From Chytriomyces cf. hyalinus JEL632 (lineage: Eukaryota > Chytridiomycota > Chytridiomycetes > Chytridiales > Chytriomycetaceae), in NCBI GenBank assembly GCA_025435555.1, contig JAIWWG010000016.1:434001-498000 (forward strand): a stretch of DNA of 64,000 bases, given 5' to 3'. The translations under genes and the position numbers were made by a program. Under the pieces are notes generated by a model. The model searched no databases. It saw only the letters and a list, made by a program, of their open reading frames with translations, and had not been told where the DNA came from. Of the stretch, positions 11,783 through 23,400 are shown one piece after another; position 1 is the first letter of the stretch, and each line of letters opens with the position of its first letter.

Positions 11783-12229
11783 TTTAGTTTCTTTTGGAGT
11801 AAAATGTGAAGGATAAAATAAAAAGTATTACCGCTTATTTCTTTCTGTTCATCTACATTGTGCGCTGTCGGGTGGACGTGAGGCCGACTAGAGAATTAGT
11901 TTGTTTAGAGGATGGACGGTTGATGCTGTGCAGTGGTCGATGCAGGAAGGGATTCACATTCTCTGCATCGCGATATCCTTCAGAATTTGTGAGCCGACAT
12001 GAGGTACCACCGCAGTGCAGCAATACTGAAGGACTGCAGCGAGATTATGTCCAACACTTTGATCATGGGCATATTGGGCAAGGTCAGATTCCAAACTCCG
12101 TGGTGGCTTGATTGGATTGCTTGTAGGCTTCACGCATTCGCTAAAGGCGCTTGTGATTGTGTTTCATTAAAGCATCTGCATGGATGGATTCTGCAATGAT
12201 CGCAGTGTTTATTCTGAAGTGCAGAGTTC
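11783..12229. other. intergenic region, nothing recognised
   Basis: About 450 nt between the putative first exon of the coiled-coil gene and the 3' end of the MoaE gene, both on the minus strand. Only short, unsupported frames; presumably the coiled-coil gene's promoter plus the 3' end of MoaE transcripts. Confidence 0.4.
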
Positions 12230-12835
12230 TTAGCAGCAGTTTTGCTTCCAGTTGGAGGTTCCATCCGAGTAAACTTCCTTCTTCCAGATTGGCGCTATTC
12301 GCTTCACTTCGTCAATCAAGAACTCAACAGAATGCAGGGCCGCTTTTCGATGAGGACTTGAGACTGCAATTGCAATGCTTGCCTCCCCAGCAGGAACAAC
12401 TCCTGAGGAGGAGAAGAGAATCCCAATGTTAACGATAACCTTTAGCCAGATGGAATAACAAATCATACCAATGCGATGGTGGACAGCAATGTGAACAATG
12501 TCCGGCCATTTGGACCGAGTTGTCTGCGCAATTGCTTGAATCTGTTTGACAGCCATTTCCGTGTACGCTTCGTACTCCAGCCGAGTGACTTGCTTATCAA
12601 CGCCATCCACTGCGGATAACAAGTTCAGTAGAGAACATGAGCAAGCATTGAGGAATGGCGCACCTGCAAACGTGTCTCGAGTTGTCCCAAGGAATGTGGC
12701 AATGGCGCCGCATGAAGTGGCACCGACGAGATCCTGCAGTTGATCCAAGGTCGCTATCTCCGTGCCAATGTGGAAGAGCTGGCTGCTCTGAGTTGTAGTT
12801 GTTGTCGTTGTGGGTTTCGGTTGTCCTTGTTGCAT
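12230..12835 (-). CDS. Molybdopterin synthase large subunit (MoaE/MOCS2B/CnxH family)
   Basis: Three exons: 12835-12664, 12609-12469, 12402-12230; 161 residues in frame. The enzyme transfers sulfur from the small subunit (MoaD/MOCS2A) to cyclic pyranopterin monophosphate to form molybdopterin, in the cytosol. Family signatures are in order: GAIATFLGTTRDTF near residue 45, LEYEAYTEMAVKQI, IAVHHRIGVVPAGEASIAIA spanning the second intron, and the C-terminal block EVKRIAPIWKKE that carries the conserved catalytic lysines. Length matches the roughly 150-residue family. The N-terminus has a run of seven threonines encoded by a trinucleotide-like tract. No small-subunit or other Moco gene lies nearby, as expected in a eukaryote. 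Confidence 0.93.
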   Translation of the reverse strand: MQQGQPKPTTTTTTTQSSQLFHIGTEIATLDQLQDLVGATSCGAIATFLGTTRDTFAGAPFLNACSCSLLNLLSAVDGVDKQVTRLEYEAYTEMAVKQIQAIAQTTRSKWPDIVHIAVHHRIGMICYSIWLKVIVNIGILFSSSGVVPAGEASIAIAVSSPHRKAALHSVEFLIDEVKRIAPIWKKEVYSDGTSNWKQNCC

Positions 12836-13212
12836 TTGTTGATGTTCAAAATGGTCATCGGCCTCACTGATTCATGTTCTTGAGCATCAGCACCCATCCC
12901 ACTCTTTTCACAGTGAATCATACATGCCCAATCGATTTCCTGTGAGCTAGTTTTGCGCTGTGTTGAAACTGCGGGATATGCAGTACAAGTAATTTGAAGT
13001 CAACCGGACCAAAACCCTCTGTCGCCTTTTGCGATTGCCCAGTCTTTTCATCCACTGTGCGCCTGCACACTCCAGCTCATTCCATCATTCTAGTTCCAGA
13101 TCATAAAAGCGACTCTGTTTGTATTCCTCCCATTCGTCTGGCTGGCACGAAAATAGGGACCAAAAATCACCTCCTCTTTGGCGGACTTCCCATGCACCAA
13201 AAAGAACACTGA
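12836..13212. other. divergent intergenic region
   Basis: About 375 nt between the divergently transcribed MoaE (-) and Sel1-repeat (+) genes. It presumably holds both promoters; no recognisable element or convincing reading frame. Confidence 0.45.
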
Positions 13213-14875
13213 ATGGCGGAGTCACCCAACAGCAACAACAAAGGCACTGTCTTCAAGCACTTCCCCTCTTACGGCGACTGGTTGTCACAGCAGGAGGGCG
13301 CAGCAACCATTGACAACTATCACGACGCTCTCTTCCAGCACGCCGACGAAATCAAGTTCAAGCGCCAGTATCCTGAGGACGCATTCGCAGTGTTTCAATA
13401 CCTTGCGCGTCTCGGGCATGTCGCCAGCATGTACAGTTACTGCTGTTGCAGCATGTATGGCGAAGGGGCGAGTGAGTGGACTTCCCCCCCCACGCTTGGC
13501 AAAATGCATCCCAACGTTCTCAACAAAAAGCAATCCTTGGGTGGCTTAAATCACAGCTGTCGATCGCACCGGAGGATTTGCATCGGTTGAAAAGTCAGCG
13601 ACGCTTGGTTTCGCCAAGGCGCAACGCCAGTTGGCCGTCTGCTTATCGAAAGGTATTGGATGTGAACAAAGCGGAGTTGAAGCATTGCGCTGGGCGCAAT
13701 CTGCGATTGATCAAGGCTTTATCAATGCATACAGTACAGTTGGAACGATGTATTTTGAGGGGCTGGATGTTCCTGTGAACCGCACCAAAGCAATGGAACA
13801 TTATCTCCTGGGAATGGACGCTGGAAGTATCGAATGCATCAGCCAAGTAGGAATTGAGATGAAACAGGACGTCAAGATGGCAGTTGAGCTTTATGAGAAA
13901 GCAATAAGTCTCGGAAGCAGCATGGGATGCTGTTATCTTGGGGATCTTTATCATAATGGGGATGATGGCTTTCCAAAAGATCCGAGCAAAGCAGCAACAT
14001 ATTACGAACAAGCAGTCCCACTGGGGGATGATTCTTCTGCCGCAAAGCAGAAGCTAGCGTACTTGTATGATAAAGGAACCGATGTTGAGCAGAATTACGA
14101 GCTATCTTTACAATATTATCTGGAAGCTGCGAAATTCGAAGATGCATGTGCGCTATACCAATTGGGTGTCAAATACATGATTGGAACGGGCGTCGAGCAA
14201 GATAACGTTAAAGCATTCGAATTCCATGAGCGTGCCAAACAGAACAACGCAGCAGCTATTACCAATCTTGGTTACCTGTTTGGTGAGGGTCAAGGATGTG
14301 CGAAAGATTTAGTTCGTGCGGCGCAGTTATACCAGCAGTCAGCAGCATTGGGCAATGGAGTTGGTGCACACAACTGTGGTGTTGTATTTCGGAACGGGCT
14401 ATGCGTAGAAGTCAACCTCTTCAAAGCACTCGATTACTATCAAATGGCAGTTCGCTTGAAATACGACGGTGCCAAATCATGTTTGGGGCCAGACTCAAAC
14501 ATCAGTCGCGATTTGTACAATACCGCGAGAGTCCTGCAAAGACACAATAAGGATAAAGAAGCCCTTGACCATTTCCGTGCTGCTGCAGGCCAAGGCCACT
14601 CAGAATCAATTGCTGCAGTGTATCGAAACGCTGCTGGACTTGGACCAGTATCGTACGAGACGGACTTGCGATATTTTGAACCCCAGAAGCACCAGACTCC
14701 ACTCTTTCAGCCATGCCAAACGAACTCCTCCTTCAAATCTTTCAATGGCTTCATCCAAAGGAATGCATCCTTTTGCGGCACATTTCGCGCAGAATCTGGA
14801 CGCTTTTCGAAGATGACTGTGTCCCACGACATTTATTCAAATTTCAGTTTCATCTTCTGCCATCCCGCGATATGA
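13213..14875 (+). CDS. Sel1-repeat (SLR) protein; 3' end uncertain
   Basis: Two exons, 13213-13471 and 13557-14875, give 525 residues. From about residue 110 the protein is a solenoid of Sel1-like repeats, for example AVPLGDDSSAAKQKLAYLYD, ALYQLGVKYMIGTGVEQDN, ITNLGYLFGEGQGCAKDL and AHNCGVVFRNGLCVEVNL. Each is about 36 residues with the A-x-x-x-L-G-x-x-Y-x-x-G spacing. Such repeats act as scaffolds in ER-associated degradation and signalling complexes. The last 70 residues, after ESIAAVYRNAAGL, no longer look like repeats. In that stretch an F-box start codon (14713) lies in another frame, so either the Sel1 gene ends differently or the two are parts of one spliced gene. Confidence 0.8.
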
Positions 14876-15457
14876 GTGAGCGACACTGGTTCGATCACAT
14901 GTTATTTCACGGACCGCGCGCATTTCAAAGAGTGTATTGGAAATGAAATTCAATGGGTTTAAAACACTTCATCGGCAACACAAGAAGTACGTGTCGTTGC
15001 GAGACAAGATGAATATCTTCCCTGCCATCTTTAGCGACTGGACAAGTCTTACTTGCATGCAATTAAGCAACAGTGGCCTGGTGGGCGCGATTCCAGACAG
15101 CATCAAATACTTGCGCAGTTTGAAGGAATTAGTACTGTCACAGAATCGGTGCGGTTATCGTCACGTTCAACTTCTTATCTCGCGTTGATTTTTTTCTCTT
15201 GACCTCTCTGAGTATGCAGGTTCAACGGCACAGAAATCCCTGCTTCCATCATGGAACTGACCCAACTGGAAGTTGTGTTTCTGAATAGCTGCGGGTTGAC
15301 GGGATATTTGGGAAAGGATTTGGCTCAGTTTTTCAAAAATCTGAAGCGGTATTCTTTACGGGATAACCGACTTACCAGTCTTACCGATGCTCCATTCAGG
15401 TGGTGTTACGATGATAACACTGCCAAGTCCCAGAGAAGTGCACCAACTGAGACGTAA
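14713..15457 (+). CDS. F-box / leucine-rich-repeat protein, small
   Basis: The proposed exons are 14713-14931, 14985-15148 and 15220-15457. Residues 1-45 form an F-box, starting LPNELLLQIFQWLHPKE and continuing with an SRRIWTLFEDD helix; this motif binds Skp1 in SCF ubiquitin ligases. Three or four plant-type LRRs follow: LTCMQLSNSGLVGAIPDSI, LKELVLSQNRFNGTEIPASI, LEVVFLNSCGLTGYLG and LKRYSLRDNRLTSL. The reading ends at TAA 15455-15457, soon after a possible donor (GTGGTG) near 15401, so further exons are possible. The first intron (14932-14984) uses a weak donor. Its 5' end overlaps the nominal end of the Sel1 gene in a different frame. Family assignment is firm, exact structure is not. Confidence 0.6.
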
Positions 15458-15594
15458 CAAGCATGCTTGAGAGCATGTTCACAAAATGCAACATGGGCAG
15501 GGGCTTTGGTCTGTCGAGAGGTGTTGCTGATAAAAATAAAATTACCCTATATTCAGTGCACGCGCCCATCAAAAAAACCCAGAACGGCTGACTT

Positions 15595-15790
15595 GCCCAA
15601 CAAAAACTCCGGCACTGTCTTCAACCACTTCCCCTGCTACGACGAGTGGTCTTCAAAGCAGATGAACAGAGTGACCGTCGATAGCTATCACGACACCCTT
15701 TTCCAATCACACCGACGAGATCAACTTCAAACGGCCGTTGCTGCAAAAAACGCATCCGACCACGGTGCAATCATTGAGTATGCTGCCTGA
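15595..15790 (+). pseudogene. Decayed partial duplicate of the Sel1-gene first exon
   Basis: The reading NSGTVFNHFPCYDEWSSKQ and then VDSYHDTLFQ closely matches the Sel1-protein N-terminus (NKGTVFKHFPSYGDWLSQQ, then IDNYHDALFQ), and nucleotide identity is visible across about 140 bases. An extra base near 15711 shifts the frame, after which the other frame continues the match (HTDEINFKR against HADEIKFKR). No Sel1 repeats follow. It lies downstream of the F-box/LRR gene, so the duplication jumped over or included that gene. Confidence 0.75.
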
Positions 15791-16020
15791 ACACCAAATA
15801 TAACGCGTTTTACGCATTGTGTAAAAACTCATTTGTTTGTTTTTATTGTTAAGGGCAGACTTGGGGTCAGAAGCTGTTGTTTGTTTTTTCCAGGACTTGG
15901 ATTCAGATTTCAAAAGTCGGGATGCTTATTAGGAGTCTAGGATGCGCACACATCCTAAAGGCACTCCTGGCCATGACCAGTCAGAAAACTGATTTCCAAT
16001 TGGTGCAAAATTTCCAGGTT
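15791..16020. other. intergenic, nothing recognised
   Basis: About 230 AT-rich bases between the Sel1 relic and an LRR relic, without a supported reading frame. Confidence 0.4.
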
Positions 16021-16245
16021 CTACAAGCTTTGGATTTCGCGGGACGGTAGTTCTCCGCTGAACTGATTGTTGGACGCGTCCAAAGACTCAACCTGGTGTA
16101 AGTTGCCCATCCCTGCAAGGGATCCAGATAACTGGCAGTTGCCAATTTGCAAGTAGCACAGGGCTGTCATGTTCCAAATTTCAGGAGGTATTTCGCAAGC
16201 AAAAAGGATCCCATTGATGTTCAATTCGTCCAGGGGGCAACGCAC
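16021..16245 (-). pseudogene. LRR gene relic
   Basis: An isolated 74-codon frame reads as three leucine-rich repeats of the LxGxIP type: INGILFACEIPPEIWNMT, LCYLQIGNCQLSGSLAGMGN and VESLDASNNQFSGELPSREI. It has no F-box, signal peptide or flanking repeats. It is most likely a fragment of the LRR family represented at 44.4-50 kb and at 14.7 kb. A terminal exon of an undetected gene is possible but less likely. Confidence 0.6.
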
Positions 16246-16505
16246 ATAAAAAGCAACTTCACACGCAGCGATGCAGTACTATAAAATTGCTATCGTTTCT
16301 GGACTCCTTGGGATGGAAAATAGCTAATCTACCAGCCCACCAGGAATCTTTCTTGGTGATTGTGCCAGGGACAACACCAACAGTTCCCAACTACTACGCA
16401 AGCATGGGTGAACTACTCAGGCCTCCAGATGACGGATGCTTCTTGGTTTTCCGCTTCCATTTTATCAAGTTTATGTAAACAATTTGTTCTGTCACCCCTT
16501 CATCC

Positions 16506-18495
16506 TCAATCAAACCCTTCAAATTCAGAAAATGAAATCTCCTCCCGAGTTTGAGGCAGCATCCTCCAAGCTTCTCCGTTGAAACTGCACTTTACATCTA
16601 CAACCCCGCGTTCCGTAATCACTCCAATCCCAGGAACGCTAACTACATAAGAATCATCGCCGTTATCCTGCACAACCGCAACACATGGAATCGTATGCCT
16701 TGCTTCTACAGGCATGGCGACCATGTAGTGTGCAAGTCGTTGCTTTAACGCCTCAATATCGGCGAAGCCCCCGAAATCTCCGACATTGTGATACATACGA
16801 TCCAGCAGATTTCGGTAATCAGTCAAAGTGAACGGACGAATACAGAACCGAATCGTACTCAAATCCAATCCTGCGAGAAGACTTGCAGTTTCGACCTCCG
16901 TATCGCCACCCTCAGCAGATGCCGCAGGTGAAACGCTCACAAAGAATCGATTATCCCACAGTTTCACTTCTCCAGCGTAAATCAGCATCTTATTCGCTTT
17001 TGATTTCGGAATTGGTGCTCGCGCGAGGACCCAGTGATCGGCACCATTCCGTGGTGGCTCGAGTTGAACATGTGAGTTTGCAAAACGTGGGAATTGGCGG
17101 CCGGTGTGCAGTCTCTTTTTGTGTTCTACCACTTCATTCAATTGGTAGTACTTCATAATGTTTGCGCGGAAGGATTCTGCACACGTCCCATGCACTGATG
17201 TGTGCGAGCCAGTTGTCCATGCAATAATGTCTCCGAGAATATTTTGCGCCAGGAACGTATCAAACATCCAGTTGTTATGAAGAAGGCTGCCTGTTCCAGT
17301 TGTCGGCATTTTTATGAAAGTTGAGCCTGTGGGTGGATCGTGCATGATGCAGGACGAGATAACTTGGTCCACTTTTTCGCGAAGGAAATAGGTATTCAGC
17401 ATAAAGTATCGCAACATTGGCAATAAACAGAAAACAGAGTAGCACCTTCTGCGTCAAAGTCCTCAAACGCTTGAGAGACGCGCTGAAGGACATGCACAAC
17501 GTCTTCAACTTGGTCAACTTCTTTCGGCGTGATTTCAACAATCGCGCCGGTAGTATTTCGATTACTGATGCTCAGTTTGAGTGATTTTGCCATTGATTCG
17601 CGCTCTGCCTGAATTTCCAGCGGACGGTACGTAAAATTCGAACTGGTCTCAGAGTCCTCGGCGTCACTGCTGTTTCTAGCGCCGCTACTGCTTGCACTTT
17701 GGTCGTTTGCATCATATTGGATTGTTTTGCAGTAATTATGAATCTCGGCCTGTGGGTAATTTCGTTCGTGAGTGCGTGCGCAGATAGTATCGTGAATGCA
17801 CCTCACATCGGTCATTCCTATTAATGGTCTGTAAATATCAATTCCAAAGGCAGAGGCGTCTTTCGAGCCCCACAGCCCCGCGTTCTTTGGTTTTGTTTTC
17901 CTGCATGTTGTTCAGTGGATTTGTCAAGAAAAAAAAAGAAACTAGTTTACCTCAACAACGCTCGAAAACAGTTTTGATGGCTAAACTCGTGAAACACTTT
18001 GCGATTTAAGAGATGGCCCACGTCCAATGAATCTGACGATGAATCGCTTTCTGATTTCTGACTGAACGGAAACGATTTCAACAGCGCCAGATAATCGTTT
18101 AGAGTGGCATGCGAAACTAGCGTCGAAATTTCGTTCGCCCTTGATTGCCGTGCAATTGCGTCCAAGATGGAAACAGTCGACGTGTTGCTTTTTGCCGAGT
18201 TTACGGCGACAAACAGCGGTGATGTGTTGAACGAGTGCAGCATCTTTCCACAAGAATCCGAGATCAGGGCACTGGGATCTTTGACAGTGTCCGAAACTGG
18301 GACAATGAGATGGATTGGGCTGCCGTGGTTCATTGCGTTCAAGATGGACAGCGTCGCAGCCAAGCTCTTCCTGTCGCGGATCCGGGCATTGCCTGCGTCT
18401 GCTGAAATGGTCTGAAGCGACGTGGGGACACCGAGACGTATGCCCTGGTTGTGTTGCAGAAGCTGCTTCAGTTGACCGAGAACTTTGTTGGCCAT
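16506..18495 (-). CDS. Unrecognised 597-residue protein
   Basis: Three exons, 18495-17951, 17828-17446 and 17371-16506, splice in frame with good sites. I do not recognise a family. The first exon is polar and helical with an SSSDSLDVGHLLNRK segment. The middle exon contains GMTDVRCIHDTICARTHERN, with two Cys and two His, followed by a Ser-rich acidic stretch. The last exon is a globular-looking domain with ISSCIMHDPPTGSTF, WTTGSHTSVHG, IRFCIRPFTLTDYRNLLDRM and a C-terminal beta-rich part (VVSVPGIGVITERGVVDVKC). An ATG at 18588 is also in frame but would overlap the first exon of the divergent PRA1 gene, so 18495 is preferred. No signal peptide or membrane span is evident. Confidence 0.7.
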
Positions 18496-18512
18496 TTTAT
18501 TCGAGCATAAAA

Positions 18513-19381
18513 ATGCAATCAATCCGAAGATACATCCCACTGCAGGACAGCACCATCGATAATATCCAGGAACAGGTACGTGACCCATCGCATTTACAGA
18601 GATGAGACTGCGCAGCTTAAGATCTTGTGTGTGCTGTTAGGCGTCTCAGCGGCTGCAGACCTTGAAGCCGTGGGGTGACTTCTTGGATCGCACTCGCTTC
18701 TCCGTTCCCAAATCGTACAACGAATTCATGCTGCGGGCGAGGCTTAACTGGAACCACTTTAACGCAAACTATCTGCTCGTTGCGCTGATTGCAGTTGCCT
18801 ACTCGCTCATCAGCAATTTGCTGCTTCTCCTTGACGTCGTCTTTGTCCTTGGTGAGACTCGCATCCATGATGTATCGAGAGTGTTGAGGATATATCGATG
18901 CTGCTGCTGCTGAGGGTTTATCTTTATCTGGGTTGAGGCTGGAGTTGAGTGGAGGGTGGTCCACGTGTCGTGACATGCGATTTGTGATCTGCAGCGCACA
19001 TAATCCTTCACTTGAATTAAGCAACCTGACTTGGTCTGGTGTCATCGGCCAAAATGCGTCCTTTTTCACGTCTGATTTCCGCTGCCCTTCATTCGCCGTC
19101 TCTAACATTTTCTTCACATTTTTGCATGCACAGTCGGCTCACGCTACGTGTCAAGTGTTTCTCCAAACCAACCCGAACATCTTTTTGGACACAAATCTTT
19201 GCCCATGATCACCCAAACGCAGGGATGGCTCGGACTGGCGCTCGTGTGTGCCGTGTTGCTGTACTTGACTGCAGCGGGTAGCACCATTTTCTGGATCATT
19301 TTCTGGGTGGGAGCAGTTGTGCTTGGACATGCTGGAATGATGGAGGCGCCGTTGGAGGCTGACTTTGACGAGCAAGTTTGA
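18513..19381 (+). CDS. PRA1-family protein (prenylated Rab acceptor, Yip3-like)
   Basis: Exons 18513-18575, 18641-18851 and 19134-19381 give 173 residues. PRA1 proteins are small Golgi/ER membrane proteins that bind prenylated Rab GTPases and assist their membrane delivery. Family features in order: a cytosolic N-terminus with LKPWGDFLDRTRFSVPKS, the conserved R-x-x-x-N-x-x-x-F-x-x-N-Y box (RARLNWNHFNANYL), two hydrophobic hairpins (LLVALIAVAYSLISNLLLLL and LGLALVCAVLLYLTAAGSTI followed by FWIIFWVGAVVLGHAGM), and an acidic C-terminal tail. Length is typical. Its start codon lies 17 nt from that of the minus-strand gene upstream. Confidence 0.92.
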
Positions 19382-19543
19382 AGGAGGGCGGTCATCGTAC
19401 GATGCAGTTTACATTTGGGAGCATATATACAGCTCAGAGAACTACATTTGGTGCTGGGTTGTGGGGAGCACTGTTTTCCACTTGACAATGCTGTGTGTTC
19501 AAATCTTTGTGGATGGAACTCGTAAACTTTCCAAAACAAAAAT

Positions 19544-20224
19544 ATGAAAGAGATTGGCAGCTCCGAACTCTGCCCAGCTTTCGCTCCCTTCTTTGGGCTC
19601 GCCGGAGCAGCCAGCGCAATGATCATGTCGGCCATGGGCGCGGCGTATGGGACCGCAAAGTCTGGGATCGGGATTGCCGGAGTCGGAACCTTCAGACCCG
19701 AGATGTGCGTCACGCCTTCTTCTTTCCATCCAGTGACTCCTCAATGTTAATCGAAATATTACAGCATGATGAAATGTCTCATTCCTGTCGTCATGGCCGG
19801 TAAATCACGTTCTTTTTGATTTTGTTTTATTGCAGCGCCACTAAACAACGCCCAACAGGAATCGTCGCTGTGTATGGCCTTGTTGTCGCCGTGCTGATTG
19901 CAAACGATCTGAATCCTGCGAATCCGTACTCGCTATTTGCTGGCTTTGTTCACTTGGGCGCGGGGCTCTCGTGTGGATTTGCTGGTCTGGCGGCGGGGTA
20001 TGCTATCGGTGCTGTGGGGGATGCAGGCGTGCGTGCATATTTGTTTCAGCCACGAATGTTTGTGGGCATGGTGAGGACTACTTTTTTTTTTTCTGTTGTT
20101 GGCTGAACCAAGGCTCACTCTCGGGTTCCAGGTTCTTATTCTCATCTTTGCCGAAGTACTTGGGCTATACGGACTCATTGTGTCCCTGATTCTCAACACG
20201 AAAGCAAAATCAGTGTGCATTTGA
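19544..20224 (+). CDS. V-type ATPase proteolipid subunit c (Vma3 family)
   Basis: Exons 19544-19704, 19765-19799, 19859-20070 and 20132-20224 give 166 residues, the usual length. The protein forms the rotating membrane ring of the vacuolar proton pump. Four hydrophobic helices are visible: [59 protein letters not shown] and [20 protein letters not shown]. The last contains the essential proton-carrying glutamate in [21 protein letters not shown] and [19 protein letters not shown] are family hallmarks. A tiny 35-nt exon (19765-19799) is included because it restores the conserved [11 protein letters not shown] block. Confidence 0.97.
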
Positions 20225-20444
20225 GCAGTGTTTTTTTGTCGTTAACGTGTCATGCATCCCATCCCCCTCCCCTCCGTCAAAAGAATGTCCCAACCCCGTC
20301 GTTTAACCCGTTTACTGGTTTAAATAAACATCATTTTTGTGCTGAGTTCCGCGTTTTCCCGTGTTGGTGTGCAGTGTCCGTGTCACCAAAAGCCTTACAA
20401 GACTCGAGACTTTTATTCATGCTGTACCAAATGACGCCAAAAAA

Positions 20445-23400
20445 CTACATTCTCAACGAAGAGCGCGCCTTCTCCAAAATCTCTTTCCGAATCTTGGGAT
20501 AATCCGGATACATTCTCAACACCTTGTGACAAATCTCGATGGCCTCCACAAACTTTTTGGCCTTGAGGTAGTTGAAGGCAAGTTTAAATCCGATTGTAGC
20601 GTTGGATTCTCGCTCCAATTTCCAAGCGCTTGTATACGACTCTGCGGCGTCTTTGTATGACGCTTCCTTTTCCATAATGTACCCCATGTATTCATACGCT
20701 TTGGAGCAGGACTTGTTTTGGGCGAGGCAGCGCTTAAGAAGGTCAGTTGCGAGATCGTATTTGCCGCCCTACTCGGCTTTACTGTTTAGTATTGACTACA
20801 GGAACTATGTCCCGTTTTTAGTCTTACCTGGATGTGGATATCGGCCAACAACAGCCACGCTCGCTCGAAATCATCTGAATGTTGAACATTCCAATCCATC
20901 TTGACGATGCGTTTCAGCTGGTTTCTTGCCCGCGGTGGTTGCTTTAGTAGCATATATGCTACCGCAATGCCCTGTGCATGTCAAAGTAAGGCTATTGACA
21001 CGGGATGAAGGAGAAACATAAGCTCGTACCAGCAAAGATGGAACATGGTCGGCCTCCTCTTGGAGAATTTGTGTGAAATGGTTCAAGGCGCGTTCAATCT
21101 CGGACTTCTGTTTTGTCGCCATCCATGAATGGCATTCGAGAATCTGTGTGCGCACTGTTTTTGGATTTTGGGGAAGTTCCTGAAATGATGTGTTGGTGTC
21201 AAATGCCTGGCCAACCATGCCCAAAAAATACAGCACTCACTTTGAGCAACTTGTCCGCCGTCAAAAGCGCCAAAATATCTGCATCAGTTTGATCGCCGCT
21301 CCCTGAACTGTCTGTCGCAGCCTCCAAAACATCACCGCCCATTGTTTCATTGTCTGGGTTCAAGAAGATTTCAACCATATTGTAAAGGGCCTCCACACCC
21401 CATTCCGAATCCCTCCTGGCAAAGTTGAACTCCTTCAACGCCTCGTTGGGACTATTTGTGTAACGGTACTGCAGCCCTTTACAGAAATGGTACCCCGCAT
21501 GCAAAAATACGGCTTTTCCTCCCACCTTTTCACAAATCTCAAAAAACGCAGTCGCGTCGGCCATTTTCCCTGCTCGCCGCATCATTTCTACAACTTTCCT
21601 CAACGCGCTGTATAAGGTGGGTTGTTTTTCTAACAGCGATTTGTAATGCGCTACTGCGTTTTCGTACGAATTGTTGAGGAATTGGAGTTCAGCCATCATG
21701 AGGGTTGCAGCTTGGTTGTCTGGATCGGCTTTGAGGAGGGATGTGCATTGGATTTGGGCTGCAGTGATGTCGTTTTTGCTGATGGAGAGACGGCAGAGGG
21801 CGAGTGTGGCCTGTGTTTTTAACTGCGTCAGAAGCGACAAACAAAAAGAAAAGGAATCGTATGAGTTTGAGATGAAATGTACCTTTTGGTGCATATTATA
21901 ATGCTGAATTGCTTCGTTGTAACACACGAGGGCTTGGTTTTTGTCGTGCATGCAATTGCAGTAGGTCTCTCCAAGCTCGAAGCAGATATCTGACGCGGCC
22001 ATTTTCAGTTCCGAAATATCCGAAACCGTTTCGGAAGATATGATTCTGGCGCCAAAAAGTAAAAAAAGTACAAAGTTAAAAATTTTGAAGTTGGAGGTGT
22101 TTTTTTCAGGAACAAAGCTTACCTGAGTTGTGTGTCACGCGCTTTAATGAAGCTACGGACTGCCGATTCAAATTTGGATGTTGCTCGATGCGTTTTTGCG
22201 AGCAGAATGTGCAGCTTCGTGTCCAAAGCCAGGACTGCGACATCATCAGCTGAGGTCAAACACGGTGAGTTGTCGCAGCAAGAACAAGCAAAAAGGAAAG
22301 GTGTTGCTTTTTTACATCGTGAATGATCAAGCGCTTCTGATGCGACGCGTTCAACGTCTTCGTAGTTTTTGAGTTTGAAATACAATTCGCCGAGGTCGTA
22401 TCGAAGGGAAGATGAGTTTGGATAGTTTCTGCCCAACGCTGTTTCATAGTATGAGATGGCCTGTTGAAGTGGTTAATAGGCAGAAAGTATAGCAAAACTC
22501 CTTCCGGTACCCTCGCGTAATCATGAGTTTTAACCAGCGCTTTCCCAATCTTGCACGGTAAGATGGCACCATCGTCAAACGCGTCTAATCCATTCTCGTA
22601 CACTTCGATGGCCTTCTCAGGCTCCTGAATATTCATGTACGCTTCTCCAAGTAAAATGCAGCTTTCTATTGTCTTATTTCGTTCGTACAGGTCGCTGTAG
22701 CATCGTGCGTACGCTTTTCGATCTTTTTTGTGGTTTAAATAGATTGAAGCCATTTGGACTTTTGCCTGGATAAACGACCTGAGCAAGTAAAGTTTCAATG
22801 TGTCTCCTTTTGAATCACTTATGAAGAAAAATAAAAGGAAGTCCCTTACTGGTGCGTGGGACCCATGTTTGCAAGAATCACAAGCGCCGCGTCAATCTCC
22901 CCACGCTCTATACATAAATTGGCGTTTGCAAGAACAATGCGGTGAGCTTCCGTCGTGTTTCCAAAGATTCGGTTGGCTTCATCAATAATGCGTGAAGCTT
23001 CAGCTGAGTTCTTTGCTTTACTGAACGTGTCGGCGAGCTCCAGATACAGAGTCGCCTTTTCGCTCATGCTTGGAAGGACGTCGGATCTTGTTAGGGACGG
23101 TAGTTGGCGGTCTTCTGTCCGTATCAAATGGGCAAATCGGTGTCAGCATTGTTTGTTCAGAAGTTTTTTTTTACAACGCAGGTTACCAGATTCACGTAGA
23201 GAGGGCATAGCCATTGCTGCTGTCAATGTTTTCAGTGCATCGTCATTGTTTCCTTGAGCTTTCAAGGCTTTGGCTTTCAAGATATGGAAGAGGAGGATAT
23301 GCCGCACTTCGAAATTGTTGCTGAGACCAATGTCGAGGGAAGCGAGACATGCACGAGCGTTTCCATTGGATAGTTGGATTTGCGCGGTTAGAACGTGAGC

